Origin: Bacteroidales bacterium Bact_11 | GTDB taxonomy: Bacteria; Bacteroidota; Bacteroidia; Bacteroidales; UBA932 | NCBI GenBank assembly: GCA_001603505.1 | Contig: LUZC01000044.1 | Location: 1 to 55,209 of the forward strand | Length of the DNA stretch: 55,209 nucleotides | Direction of reading: 5' to 3' | Shown: in pieces, positions 1-8,651 of the stretch | How positions within the stretch are numbered: position 1 is the stretch's first letter | How the letters are laid out: each line of letters opens with the position of its first letter | Position numbers and translations under genes: made by a program | The notes under the pieces: model-generated | Databases searched by the model: none | What the model was told of the DNA's origin: nothing | What the model saw: the letters and a program-made list of their open reading frames with translations, nothing else

Positions 1-2121
1 GATCATCTTCAAGATGCTGCCCACAGTAGCGCCATTCACGCGCCGCACGGCAATCTCCTTGCGGATGAACTGCGTCTCAAAGAATACCAAGCCGATGATA
101 CCGATGATGGCAATCAGCAGGGCTACGAAGGAGGCGATGGTGATCAGTTTTCCAAGCGACTGCTCGCTCTGGTACATATCCTCAATCCATTTGTCCAGAT
201 GACTGACGGTTATCATATGGGGTTCCCGTCTGGGGTCGAACTTGCAGATAGCATCCTTGATATAATCTGAAACATCCTTGAAATCGGCCCCGGGGGCGGT
301 CCGTACGTACATCGTTCCGAAAGACCGCCATCCTTCCTTGCCCCAATTATAAAGCACCAGCGGGCCCATTGCGTGTTGCAGACTCTTGAAATTGAAATCC
401 TTCACCACACCGACAATCTCGCAGTTATCCACGTGGCCGTACATCAGGCTTCCGACGTGAAACTGAGGAAACATTTGCATATAAGTCTCATTTGGAATGA
501 TGCTGCCGGTCTCATTCTGGTTGTCAGACTCCCGGAAATCACGGCCTTCAACAATCTGAAGCCCGAAGAACTGCACGAAATTATCATCCACGGGCAATAC
601 TTCCATGAATACCTGATTACCGTCATCTCCGGTACGACTCCAACCCATCTTCCCATCGGAAACAACCGGACTGTCAGCAAAAGTCACGGCTTCAATCGAA
701 GGGTTCTGAAGCAGATGGCTCCTCAGGGCATCTTTCTGGTTCCCGGCCGGATAACCGCACCAGGTCTGAAGGACGCGGGCTTCATCGAACCCCATGTCCT
801 TTCCCATCATATACTTGGTCTGAACGCCCACGAACAGGGCCATCAGGATAAAGAGGAACGATAGCACAAACTGAAGGCCCACCAGAATGTTTCTCAACGC
901 CTTACCCTTCACGCTGGTTCCATAAGAGCCTTTCAACACCAATGCGGCAGGCTGGGAAGTGGAGTACAGTGCCGGAGCAAGGCCTGCAATGACGGCCGAA
1001 ACCAGCGCCACGCCCAGCATCAGCGCCAGAATGCCGATATTATTCTTCAGCGTCAGGCTGTCGGACACATACGACGCCCAGGAAGATCCTGCCACTACGT
1101 GCATGATCAGGCAGGCTATCGCAAACGCGATGAGTGCGATAAGCCCGGCGTGCAGCAGCTGGCGCACGATCAAAGAACCGCGACCTTCTCCCAGCACCTT
1201 GCGCGTGTTGATGTTCTTGATGCGGAAAGGAATCTCCGCAAAAGCGAAATTGATAAAGTTGATGATGGCGATGAGAATCAGCAGGATGGCAATGGCAGCC
1301 AGCGTAATGGTAATCGCCTTGTTGGCGCTGGCGATATTGGCCCGGACATCCCGTTCGAAATGGGCATCATGCACGTTGCAGATGCGGAAACCTCTGCGGA
1401 ATTCATCCGCTTCGTCAGCATCGAAATCATTTCCGTATTGTTCCAAAACGGCATTCTCCATCAACGCCTCTGTCTCCTTGGCCAGGGATGGATCTTTCAG
1501 CTTTACAAAAGCAAGGAAGGACCACTCGTTGGTGTTATCAAGGAATTCGTCACTCAGATTAACAAGCACGCCATAGTGCATGTTGGAGTTTTTGGGCATA
1601 TCCTTGAAAACGCCAACGACTTGAACTTCCACTCCGTTACCGGCCTTGAAATTTTTGCCAAGGGCACTCTCGTCGCCGAAGAAGGTCTTCGCATATTCCT
1701 CGCTCAAGACCGCCGTCTCGCCGGCGATGAATTCCCTGGCCGAGCCCTCAACCCACTCAAATGGGAACACGGAGAACATGGAACTGTCAACTCTGGCAGA
1801 GGGAACGGATAGTATCGTCTCTTCCCCGTCTTTCTTTAATGTAACTTCGTGGGGCATAGTCCAGTAAGTCCCCAGAGCCTCGATATTGGGACTGGCCGTT
1901 TTAATGATTTCAATCATCGGCCGGGAAAAGGACGTGCTGAACAACCCCTTGTCCATCCAGTTGTTCTCCATCCGGAACACCTGCTTGTGCCCTTCGAAAT
2001 TGGCGTCATAGGTCGTATCCCAACGCACCTGCACCATCAGGATCATTGCTGCCGCAAAAGCGACGCTCATTCCCAGAATATTGATCAGCGTCGAAACGCC
2101 CGTCTTTCTGAATACTTTCAT
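1..2121 (-). CDS. ABC transporter permease, FtsX/MacB type (3' end outside window)
   Basis: This frame is open for 707 codons from an ATG at 2121 down to base 1 with no stop, so the C-terminus lies beyond the left edge. The protein starts MKVFRKTG and has one N-terminal membrane helix, a long periplasmic MacB-type domain, a three-helix membrane block near residues 255-390, a second periplasmic region, and the start of a last membrane block containing the FtsX-like ending RKEIAVRRVNGA. This is the roughly 780-residue double-FtsX permease layout common in Bacteroidota. It follows a second permease by only 5 nt and is the last visible gene of a TolC-HlyD-permease-permease operon. The ATPase partner is not in the window and may lie further left. 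The family moves peptides, lipoproteins or drugs with a partner ATPase; the substrate cannot be told here. Confidence 0.9.
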   Translation of the reverse strand, partial: MKVFRKTGVSTLINILGMSVAFAAAMILMVQVRWDTTYDANFEGHKQVFRMENNWMDKGLFSTSFSRPMIEIIKTASPNIEALGTYWTMPHEVTLKKDGEETILSVPSARVDSSMFSVFPFEWVEGSAREFIAGETAVLSEEYAKTFFGDESALGKNFKAGNGVEVQVVGVFKDMPKNSNMHYGVLVNLSDEFLDNTNEWSFLAFVKLKDPSLAKETEALMENAVLEQYGNDFDADEADEFRRGFRICNVHDAHFERDVRANIASANKAITITLAAIAILLILIAIINFINFAFAEIPFRIKNINTRKVLGEGRGSLIVRQLLHAGLIALIAFAIACLIMHVVAGSSWASYVSDSLTLKNNIGILALMLGVALVSAVIAGLAPALYSTSQPAALVLKGSYGTSVKGKALRNILVGLQFVLSFLFILMALFVGVQTKYMMGKDMGFDEARVLQTWCGYPAGNQKDALRSHLLQNPSIEAVTFADSPVVSDGKMGWSRTGDDGNQVFMEVLPVDDNFVQFFGLQIVEGRDFRESDNQNETGSIIPNETYMQMFPQFHVGSLMYGHVDNCEIVGVVKDFNFKSLQHAMGPLVLYNWGKEGWRSFGTMYVRTAPGADFKDVSDYIKDAICKFDPRREPHMITVSHLDKWIEDMYQSEQSLGKLITIASFVALLIAIIGIIGLVFFETQFIRKEIAVRRVNGATVGSILKMI

Positions 2122-2126
2122 AGGTT

Positions 2127-4448
2127 CTATTCTTTCTTCAACGCCTCGGCCGGATTGGTCCGGGCGGTCTTAATGCTCTGATAGAGGACAGAAATGGAGG
2201 CAATGACGGCAACCACCAGGCCTGCCAGGACAAATATCCACCAATGCAGAATGATGTGATGGCCGAATCCGGAAAGCCAGCGGTTCATAATGAACCAGGC
2301 CAGCGGTACGGCAATCACAAAGGCAATTCCTACCATCTTCATAAAGGACAGCACCAGTTGCTTCAGCACGCCGGCGTAATCGGCTCCGAACACCTTCTTT
2401 ACCGACACGCTCCGGATTTCCTGCTGCATATAGTAAGAACTCATCGCAAAGAGGCCCAGGGCGCTGACCAGGATGGAAAGGAAAGTGAAGATCAGGACGA
2501 TTTTGAGCACCAGGCTTTCATCGGAAAAGCCGTCCTCAATCATTTCCTCGATATATTGGGCCTCAAATAGCCTGCCCGGGAACACTTCTGCGGCAATGGC
2601 TTCCACCCGCTTCTTTGCCGCAGCATGGTCGCCAGTCGTTTTTACAATCAGCACCCAAGGATAATCGTCATCGGGATTCTCCCCGCGATTGTAAATCATC
2701 GCGGCACTCTGGTCCTGCTCCAGCGGACGAATCTTGAAATCATAGTATATTCCGCCGATAGCCCTTGTCCCATTCTTGGCAGACACGAATTCTGTTTCAC
2801 TCTCGTCAATGCCGATCTGCTTGAAAGCATATTCGTTCAGCCACCAGGCACGCTGATGGTTATCCTGCTTCACCTTCAGGCCCAGAATATCAAAGTATTT
2901 GTCATCGCCCTGAATTTGTTGGAAGGACACCCAGTGACCGTCAGGCATTTCCATCGTCCAGTTGTTCGTTCCTCCCAGCGGAATGCCGTCACCCTGGCCC
3001 ACTTCCTCCACGCAGGGCTCCTCCCGCCACTTATCCAGCAGCGGCCGGATCTGCCCGGTCTGGCCGAAGGCATTGTCCACCACCAGGATGTCCTTGGTAT
3101 TATATCCCAGGTCGGCCGAAATCATGTGCCGGATCTGTAGACCCATTGTAAGGGCGCTCACCAGCATGATGATAGCCACTACATTCTGCACGATGATGAT
3201 CACTTTGCTATAGACCGTCTTGGTCTTGAGCCGGAGCGTGCCGCGCACAATCTCGATGGGCTGCGCTTTCTGGATGAGCAGCGCCGGGACAAGACCGGCA
3301 AGGATTCCCAGCACCAAGATGAAACCCAGTACCAGCAGGATATTGACCGGCGAAACAGCTTTGAAAATTGATACCTGGTACTCCAGAATCCGGGACGCCG
3401 TTGGTGCCAGTGCTTCCGCCAGCAGGATGGCCAGCAGCATCGATATGGCGCAGATAATAGTACTTTCCGAGATCACTTTGAGGAAGATGCTCCGCTTTTC
3501 TGCACCGACCAACCTGCGGGTGGCCATCTCCTTAGCACGGAAGCCCGTCAGCGCCGTGGTCATATTGATGTAGTTCAGCACGGCGAATGCCAACAGGAGG
3601 ATGCACATCGCCAGCAGCAAGTTCACGAAGCTGCGGTTTCCGAATTGAATAGTTCCAGTTCCTTCCCGGTTTCCCGAGTTCAGGAAATACATATCCCGCA
3701 GCGGAATAAAACGCACCTCGTCAGCCTGCGTCTTGTATAACCAGAAATTCTCTTTCAGCCAATCCAGAACGGCATCGTGCTTCGCCTGGAGGTCAGCCCC
3801 GGGATGTGTCATCACAAAGCAGATACCGCTGCCTGCGTTGCTCATTTCTTCATCATTGGCCGAATTGGTTTTGGTCATTATCTCACCACGCAGCAGCACA
3901 TCCGGTGCCTTCAGGATGGAATTCCCGAAATCCTCATATACGCCACAGACGGAGAACTGGTAATTATCATTTTTGTTATAGGTTATTACCTGACCGATAG
4001 GGTCTTTGTCCCCGAAATGGGCATTGGCAAACTCCTTGCTCACCATACAGCGGTCCCAGGACACGCGCCAGTCTGCCTTGTTGCCTTCCACAAGGTCATA
4101 ACTGAAAATGTCAAAGAACGTGCTGTCGGCTGCCATCGTGCTTCCGTAAACCAATTCGCCTCCGATGGTGAAAGCGTCGGCCGACGCCAAATTCGCCACG
4201 CAGCAACTCTTTTCTATTTCAGGGAAGTTGTTTTTCAAGTGCTTGTCCAGCCAGTAAGCAATATTGACTTGTCTTTCAGTGGCAATCACATAGATTCGGT
4301 CTGCATTCTCCTGAAAGGAATCCGTTGACAACTGCCGCTGAATATACACCGCCAGCAGGAGCACGAAGGCCATCGACACCGTCAGTCCCAAGAGGTTGAT
4401 GGCCCCGTATAACTTATTCTTCTTTAGGAAGTTCCAAAAGCTTTTCAT
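2127..4448 (-). CDS. ABC transporter permease, FtsX/MacB type
   Basis: A 773-residue inner-membrane permease. Visible parts are an N-terminal helix (about residues 17-37), a periplasmic MacB_PCD-like domain (about 38-270), a three-helix FtsX block (about 280-430), a second periplasmic domain, and a terminal three-helix block (about 650-765) that includes SVSVKKVFGADYAGVL, the usual FtsX coupling-helix region. It begins 3 nt after the HlyD gene ends and is followed 5 nt later by a second permease of the same fold, so the two probably form a heteromeric pair or arose by old duplication. It is presumably transcribed from the sigma-54 promoter before tolC. Class assignment is firm; the substrate is unknown. 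Confidence 0.93.
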   Translation of the reverse strand: MKSFWNFLKKNKLYGAINLLGLTVSMAFVLLLAVYIQRQLSTDSFQENADRIYVIATERQVNIAYWLDKHLKNNFPEIEKSCCVANLASADAFTIGGELVYGSTMAADSTFFDIFSYDLVEGNKADWRVSWDRCMVSKEFANAHFGDKDPIGQVITYNKNDNYQFSVCGVYEDFGNSILKAPDVLLRGEIMTKTNSANDEEMSNAGSGICFVMTHPGADLQAKHDAVLDWLKENFWLYKTQADEVRFIPLRDMYFLNSGNREGTGTIQFGNRSFVNLLLAMCILLLAFAVLNYINMTTALTGFRAKEMATRRLVGAEKRSIFLKVISESTIICAISMLLAILLAEALAPTASRILEYQVSIFKAVSPVNILLVLGFILVLGILAGLVPALLIQKAQPIEIVRGTLRLKTKTVYSKVIIIVQNVVAIIMLVSALTMGLQIRHMISADLGYNTKDILVVDNAFGQTGQIRPLLDKWREEPCVEEVGQGDGIPLGGTNNWTMEMPDGHWVSFQQIQGDDKYFDILGLKVKQDNHQRAWWLNEYAFKQIGIDESETEFVSAKNGTRAIGGIYYDFKIRPLEQDQSAAMIYNRGENPDDDYPWVLIVKTTGDHAAAKKRVEAIAAEVFPGRLFEAQYIEEMIEDGFSDESLVLKIVLIFTFLSILVSALGLFAMSSYYMQQEIRSVSVKKVFGADYAGVLKQLVLSFMKMVGIAFVIAVPLAWFIMNRWLSGFGHHIILHWWIFVLAGLVVAVIASISVLYQSIKTARTNPAEALKKE

Positions 4449-4451
4449 TGC

Positions 4452-5708
4452 TTAAAACACTAATACATCACTATCTCCATACGTTTCATACCCAGAGGTT
4501 ATCACCTTCTCGCCGGGCTCCAGGCCTTCCAGCACCTCGTAATACTGCGGGTTCTGGCGTCCGATGCGGATCTCTCTTTTGACGGCTTTACTACCATCTT
4601 TGTTAACAACATATATCCATTTTCCGCCTGTCTTCTGGTAGAAGGTGCCGCGCGGGATGATGACGGCCTCTTCCGGCTGGCCCAGCTGGAGGTTCAGGTA
4701 GTATGTCTGGCCGCTGCGGATGTTGTCGGGCTGCTCGCCGTCAAATTTGAAATCGGCCTTGAACTTGCCCTCGCGGACCTCCGGATAGACCTTGCGGATA
4801 ACGGTGGAGAAGGTTTCGCCCTGACGCTCAAAGGTTGCCTGGAGGCCCTCGACCACACGGTCAATATAGTGTTCATCGATTTGAGCTTCCACCTTGTAGG
4901 TCCCTACAGAGTTGATTTGGCCGATCTTTGTGCCGCTGGCAATGCTCTGGCCCAGGACTACGTCCAGCAGGCCCAGCTCGCCGTCGATGGGGGCTTTGAC
5001 AATCAGGTTGCTCTTGCGCTTGCGGATCATCTGCATGTTCAGGAGCATGTTGTCAAGACTCTCCTCCATGCGGTCAATCTGGGTGCCGCGGTAGAGGCTG
5101 TCCTGCTTGCTGCGCTCGCGGATCAACTCATATTTCTGCTTGGCGAGGCGATAATCTTCTTCGGCCTTCAAGTATTCTTCCTTGGCAATCAGTTTATCCT
5201 CATAGAGGGCTTTCTGCTGCTCATAGGCACGCTTGAGGCGGTCCACCTGAATGCCGTATTCCAGCACGTTCTGCCGCACGTCCAGCTTCTGCTGCTCCAT
5301 CTGAATTTGCGTGTTGCGGAGGATATTCTCCTTCTCAGCCAACTCCGCCTCAGAGTTCAGGATCTGCAGGTCCAGGTTGTCATTGTTCAGGATGAGAATC
5401 GCATCGCCAGCCTTCACCGGAGAACCTTCCTCGATGAGAATCTTTTCCACGATGCCACCTTCCTGGGGTGAAAGCTGGATGGTCGTCATCGGCTGCACCC
5501 TTCCACTGATGCGGATATAGTCGTTGAACTCACCCTTCACTGCGCTGGCAATGGTCACGGTGTCCTTATCCACCCGCAGCGTCTTGTTGTTCGGCCTGGC
5601 AATCAAGTACACGATAAACACCAGCAGCAGCGCTCCCAGCCAATACGGCAGCGCCTTTTTGGTGAAGGCCACCCGCCAACCTGTTTTCTTTTCGATAATC
5701 TTATCCAT
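4452..5708 (-). CDS. HlyD-family periplasmic adaptor (membrane fusion protein)
   Basis: A 418-residue adaptor that should link the inner-membrane permeases to the TolC-like outer-membrane channel. It has one N-terminal membrane helix (about residues 24-40), a lipoyl/barrel-sandwich half near residues 75-110 (EGGIVEKILIEEGSPVKAGD), a long charged coiled-coil hairpin (about 115-235) rich in Gln, Glu, Lys and Arg, the return lipoyl half (IDGELGLLDVVLGQ), and C-terminal beta-barrel and membrane-proximal domains (GLEPGEKVITSG). Length and order match MacA/HlyD-type adaptors. It lies 15 nt after the tolC-like gene and 3 nt before the first permease, in one operon. Confidence 0.93.
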   Translation of the reverse strand: MDKIIEKKTGWRVAFTKKALPYWLGALLLVFIVYLIARPNNKTLRVDKDTVTIASAVKGEFNDYIRISGRVQPMTTIQLSPQEGGIVEKILIEEGSPVKAGDAILILNNDNLDLQILNSEAELAEKENILRNTQIQMEQQKLDVRQNVLEYGIQVDRLKRAYEQQKALYEDKLIAKEEYLKAEEDYRLAKQKYELIRERSKQDSLYRGTQIDRMEESLDNMLLNMQMIRKRKSNLIVKAPIDGELGLLDVVLGQSIASGTKIGQINSVGTYKVEAQIDEHYIDRVVEGLQATFERQGETFSTVIRKVYPEVREGKFKADFKFDGEQPDNIRSGQTYYLNLQLGQPEEAVIIPRGTFYQKTGGKWIYVVNKDGSKAVKREIRIGRQNPQYYEVLEGLEPGEKVITSGYETYGDSDVLVF

Positions 5709-5723
5709 AGTGTTTGTATTATT

Positions 5724-7070
5724 CTACTGATTGATGTATTCCACTCCGTTATAATAGCGCACAACCGCCTGCTTGATGAGATACTTGAACAGGCTGTTCA
5801 TCTCATCGGCCTGGGCGCGGAGATAATTATTCGTAGCTGTCTGATATTCGATGGAAGAGATCAGGCCCTGCTCCATCTTCTTGGCATTGAGCTGGTAAGC
5901 CTCTTCCTGCACGGATGCTTTCCGAAGCGCCTGCTCGTAAGCGGCCAGCGCACCGTCGCGGTCCTGCACGGCCCGCTGCACCTCGGAAGCCACCTCGCGG
6001 CGCTTCTGGTCGTACTGGGCATTCATCTTCTTCACCGCATTGCGCTTGCGAGCAATATTATCGTGGCCCTGCAGCCGATTGTAGATCGGAATCGACATCG
6101 AGAACTGGATGTATTCGCCCTGATGGTTTCGGAGCTGGTCACGGTACGGATCGAGATGCAGATCCTGCCCCGGATAATTGAAATAGCTCGTACTCCACCC
6201 CGCATTCAAGCTCAGGCTCGGCAGCAACTGCCAGCGAGCCGTCGCCAGTTCGCGCCGCGCATTCTCCGCCTGCCATCCGGCAATCTTTACACCCGGATCG
6301 TGAGATAACGCATAATCAATGACCGATTCCTTGTCCTCCTGCGCGAAAACAAAGACCCCGATCTCCGTATCGATCACCAGCTCCTGATCTACCGGCCAGA
6401 ACATCAGGTCGGCCAGATTCGTCCGCTGATCGGCATACTGGTTCCGCGCCTCGATGGCGTCATAGCGCCGGTCAGCCAGGTCCGCCTCGGCCTGCACCAC
6501 GTCCGCATGGCTCTTCTGGCCAATCTCCTCCTGCTTCTGCTGCTTCTGCAGCGAAGCCTCCGCCACCACCACCTGCGCCTCATAGATATCACAGAGCCGC
6601 TTGTAGTACACCACATTATAATACGCCTCCATTACGGCCAGGCAAATATCCGCCTCCACCTGCTTTTCCTGCGTCTGTCCGATGGCCAGCGATGTCTTCG
6701 ATATCTTCAAGTTGTTGACGGCCTCGAACCCGTTGAACAACGTGATGCCCGCCCCCACGGAATACCCGTTGTGGAACGAAGTCTCCGTGACGTAGGTATT
6801 GGTTTCCGGGTCAATGCTGCGGCCGAAATTGTAGTACGCATAACTGCTGCCACTGATGCTCGGCGTAAAGGCCTTCAGCACCGCATTCCGCCTCGCGACC
6901 TGTGCATCCCCTATCTCCGCCTGCTGGATCCGGATTTTCGTCGAGTTCGAAATGGCATAGGTCATGCAGTCGCGCAAGGTCATCTCCTGACCCCGGGCCT
7001 CCGTCCCGATGACGGAGGCCATAACGGAAACAAAAGCAATTCCTATGAAAAAAATGTGTTTAGTCTTCAT
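5724..7070 (-). CDS. TolC-family outer membrane efflux protein
   Basis: A 448-residue outer-membrane channel protein with a signal peptide (MKTKHIFFIGIAFVSVMAS, cut near AEG/ARG) and two TolC repeats. Long amphipathic Ala/Glu/Gln-rich helices at about 165-215 and 345-430 are typical. The reading frame is open upstream to 7118, but that stretch holds a sigma-54 promoter whose -12 GC lies at 7098-7099, so transcription should begin near 7086. The usable ATGs are 7082, 7076 and 7070; 7070 gives a clean signal peptide and is chosen. First gene of the efflux operon (tolC, hlyD, two permeases). It is likely to be switched on by the sigma-54 response regulator encoded at 9530-10882. Confidence 0.93.
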   Translation of the reverse strand: MKTKHIFFIGIAFVSVMASVIGTEARGQEMTLRDCMTYAISNSTKIRIQQAEIGDAQVARRNAVLKAFTPSISGSSYAYYNFGRSIDPETNTYVTETSFHNGYSVGAGITLFNGFEAVNNLKISKTSLAIGQTQEKQVEADICLAVMEAYYNVVYYKRLCDIYEAQVVVAEASLQKQQKQEEIGQKSHADVVQAEADLADRRYDAIEARNQYADQRTNLADLMFWPVDQELVIDTEIGVFVFAQEDKESVIDYALSHDPGVKIAGWQAENARRELATARWQLLPSLSLNAGWSTSYFNYPGQDLHLDPYRDQLRNHQGEYIQFSMSIPIYNRLQGHDNIARKRNAVKKMNAQYDQKRREVASEVQRAVQDRDGALAAYEQALRKASVQEEAYQLNAKKMEQGLISSIEYQTATNNYLRAQADEMNSLFKYLIKQAVVRYYNGVEYINQ

Positions 7071-7092
7071 GCTCATTCTCATTACGCCCCGA

Positions 7093-7114
7093 CAATAGCA
7101 CGCCCCGTGCCAAA
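7093..7114 (-). promoter_or_regulatory. sigma-54 promoter of the efflux operon
   Basis: On the minus strand the sequence TTGGCACGGGGCGTGCTATT carries GG at 7111-7110 and GC at 7099-7098 with exactly 10 nt between them, the invariant spacing of -24/-12 promoters (consensus TGGCACGnnnnTTGCA). Predicted start of transcription is near 7086. The element lies inside the apparent 5' extension of the tolC reading frame, and this decides the start codon. A sigma-54 activator gene lies 2.4 kb upstream on the same strand, which supports the call. Confidence 0.85.
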
Positions 7115-7160
7115 CCACTTAACACATTGATTTACAAACAAAACACAAAAGAACAAGGAG

Positions 7161-7207
7161 TGTAAAGTCTGTAAAAACCTTACACTACACTTTACAACTC
7201 CTTTACA
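7161..7207 (-). promoter_or_regulatory. Clustered activator half-sites (candidate enhancer) upstream of tolC
   Basis: Five copies of one half-site lie within 47 nt: TGTAAA at 7161 and 7170, TTACA at 7180, TTTACA at 7191 and 7202. The pair at 7170-7184 forms an exact inverted repeat TGTAA-N5-TTACA, and TGTAAAG/CTTTACA at 7161-7196 forms a wider one. They sit about 75-120 nt upstream of the predicted sigma-54 start, the usual distance for enhancer binding by an NtrC-type activator. A closely similar palindrome lies before the response-regulator gene (11016-11034). Confidence 0.65.
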
Positions 7208-7233
7208 TATCGGGGCGCGAAAAATTGATTCGA

Positions 7234-7273
7234 CACTGCAAAATCAGTCGAAAAATTGACTAAATTTGCAGTG
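7234..7273. repeat. Upstream palindrome of the ATPase cassette, with embedded -7 box
   Basis: Arms CACTGCAAAATCAGTC (7234-7249) and GACTAAATTTGCAGTG (7258-7273) are inverted repeats (14 of 16 positions pair) around an 8-nt loop. The right arm contains TAAATTTG (7261-7268), a match to the Bacteroidota -7 element TAnnTTTG, 26 nt before the ATPase start codon at 7295, so promoter and palindrome coincide. The same palindrome, with the same 8-nt loop length, closes the other side of the gene at 8613-8650. An 11-bp direct repeat CGAAAAATTGA also occurs at 7218 and 7249. Confidence 0.75.
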
Positions 7274-7294
7274 AAACCATAAAGGACGTACAAT

Positions 7295-8611
7295 ATGTTT
7301 ATCGAACGAAACAAATACCTTCAAAGGATTATTGCCCACAAATGGAATGGAAAAGTGAAGATCATCACCGGTATTCGCAGGTGCGGAAAGTCCTTTCTCC
7401 TATTTGAGTTATATAAACAGTATCTCCTCGATTCTGGAGTAAAGGTAGACCATATCATCGAAATCGCCCTGGATAGAAAGGAAGATACCGCTTATAGGAA
7501 CCCGATTACTTTGGGAGAATATGTCTTATCCAGAGCTTCGAACAAAGATGAGCAGTATTACGTCTTCATCGATGAGATTCAGATGTCGTACAAGATAAAG
7601 AATTCAGACGTAGATGAAAAGAGCGTCCCAGAAGAAGACAGAGACCTCCTTTATACGACTTTCTATGATACCTTGAACGACCTGATGTCCAAGAAGAATC
7701 TGGATGTATATGTTACTGGCAGCAATTCCAAGATGTTGTCGTCTGACATTGCGACCTATTTTCGTGACAGGGGGTCGGAAATCCGAGTCTTCCCGTTGTC
7801 ATTCAATGAGTACTATTCCTTTTTCGGAGGGGAAAAAGCAGATGCCTTTGAAGAGTATCTGACTTATGGCGGAATGCCTTTAGCTGTAATGGAAAAGGAT
7901 GAGGCCGAGAAGCGGGCCTATCTGAACGGGCTGCATAAGCGGGTCTATTTGAAAGATATAGTAGAACGTCACAAACTGAAGGATGATACCATCCTGGATG
8001 CGCTTGTAGACTCATTATACTCAGCCATCGGTTCTCTTACCAATACGCACAAGCAAGCGAACACCGCAGGCTCCCGACTGGGTATGTCCACATCCGATCA
8101 TACTATCAAGAATTACCTTAACTACCTGGAAGATGCTTATTTGTTCAAAAAGGCAAAGCGATATGACGTCAAAGGCAGAAAGCATTATGGATCGCCCCTT
8201 AAATACTACGCAACCGACGTCGGACTTAGAAATGCCAAACTCAATTTCCGGCAGCAGGAGCGGTCGCATTTGATGGAGAACATCATTTTCAACGAATTGA
8301 TTGTTCGCGGATATGCAGTAGATGTCGGTGTCGTGGAATTGACGACTAAAGATGAAAATGGCAAGCCGGTCCAGTCACAATATGAAATCGATTTCATTGT
8401 CAACACGGGGCGTCAGAAGATATATATTCAGTCCGCTTTGAACGTTGACACCGAAGAGAAGAAAGACCAAGAGACCTGTTCGTTGAAGAACTCTGGGGAT
8501 TTCTTCCGGAAAATCGTTGTTCTGGATGGCAATCAGAAACTATGGACTGATGAAGACGGCATCAGCTATGTTGGAGTGATTCCATTCCTTATGGACGAAA
8601 GTCTCTTATAA
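7295..8611 (+). CDS. ATP-binding protein, AAA_14 / DUF4143 family
   Basis: A 438-residue P-loop ATPase with the standard two-part layout. The N-terminal AAA_14 domain (about residues 18-200) has Walker A GIRRCGKS, Walker B YVFIDEIQ and the sensor-like VTGSNSKML; the C-terminal DUF4143 domain (about 205-400) is nuclease-like, with KYYATDVGLRNA and the YEIDFIV stretch that resembles a PD-(D/E)XK core. The family is abundant in Bacteroidota and archaea, often in many copies, and its role is not established. The gene is more AT-rich than its neighbours, runs against the flanking operons and is bracketed by matching palindromes, the upstream one holding a likely promoter. Confidence 0.92.
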   Translation: MFIERNKYLQRIIAHKWNGKVKIITGIRRCGKSFLLFELYKQYLLDSGVKVDHIIEIALDRKEDTAYRNPITLGEYVLSRASNKDEQYYVFIDEIQMSYKIKNSDVDEKSVPEEDRDLLYTTFYDTLNDLMSKKNLDVYVTGSNSKMLSSDIATYFRDRGSEIRVFPLSFNEYYSFFGGEKADAFEEYLTYGGMPLAVMEKDEAEKRAYLNGLHKRVYLKDIVERHKLKDDTILDALVDSLYSAIGSLTNTHKQANTAGSRLGMSTSDHTIKNYLNYLEDAYLFKKAKRYDVKGRKHYGSPLKYYATDVGLRNAKLNFRQQERSHLMENIIFNELIVRGYAVDVGVVELTTKDENGKPVQSQYEIDFIVNTGRQKIYIQSALNVDTEEKKDQETCSLKNSGDFFRKIVVLDGNQKLWTDEDGISYVGVIPFLMDESLL

Positions 8612-8612
8612 G

Positions 8613-8650
8613 CACTGCAAAATCGGTCTTATCTCGGACTGATTTTGCAG
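8613..8650. repeat. Downstream palindrome of the ATPase cassette
   Basis: Arms CACTGCAAAATCGGTC (8613-8628) and GACTGATTTTGCAG (8637-8650) pair around an 8-nt loop. The left arm differs by one base from the left arm of the palindrome at 7234-7273. It begins 1 nt after the ATPase stop codon and ends 1 nt before the convergent histidine-kinase stop codon, so it could also act as a two-way terminator. The -7 box seen in the upstream copy is broken here (TGATTTTG). Confidence 0.7.
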
Positions 8651-8651
8651 T

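Larger units (their letters stand above)
7234..8650 (+). mobile_element. Candidate palindrome-bracketed ATPase cassette
   Basis: A 1.42-kb unit made of one plus-strand gene and two near-identical flanking palindromes, placed between a minus-strand histidine kinase and a minus-strand efflux operon. The right palindrome ends 1 nt before the kinase stop codon, and the left one begins 27 nt beyond the last activator half-site of tolC, so neighbouring functions are left intact. No transposase is encoded and no target duplication is evident; mobility is inference from the bracketing repeats, the opposite orientation and the lower GC content of the gene. Confidence 0.4.

Noticed and set aside
7071-7118. 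TolC start at 7118
   Set aside because: A sigma-54 promoter occupies this stretch and the resulting N-terminus would disrupt the signal peptide.
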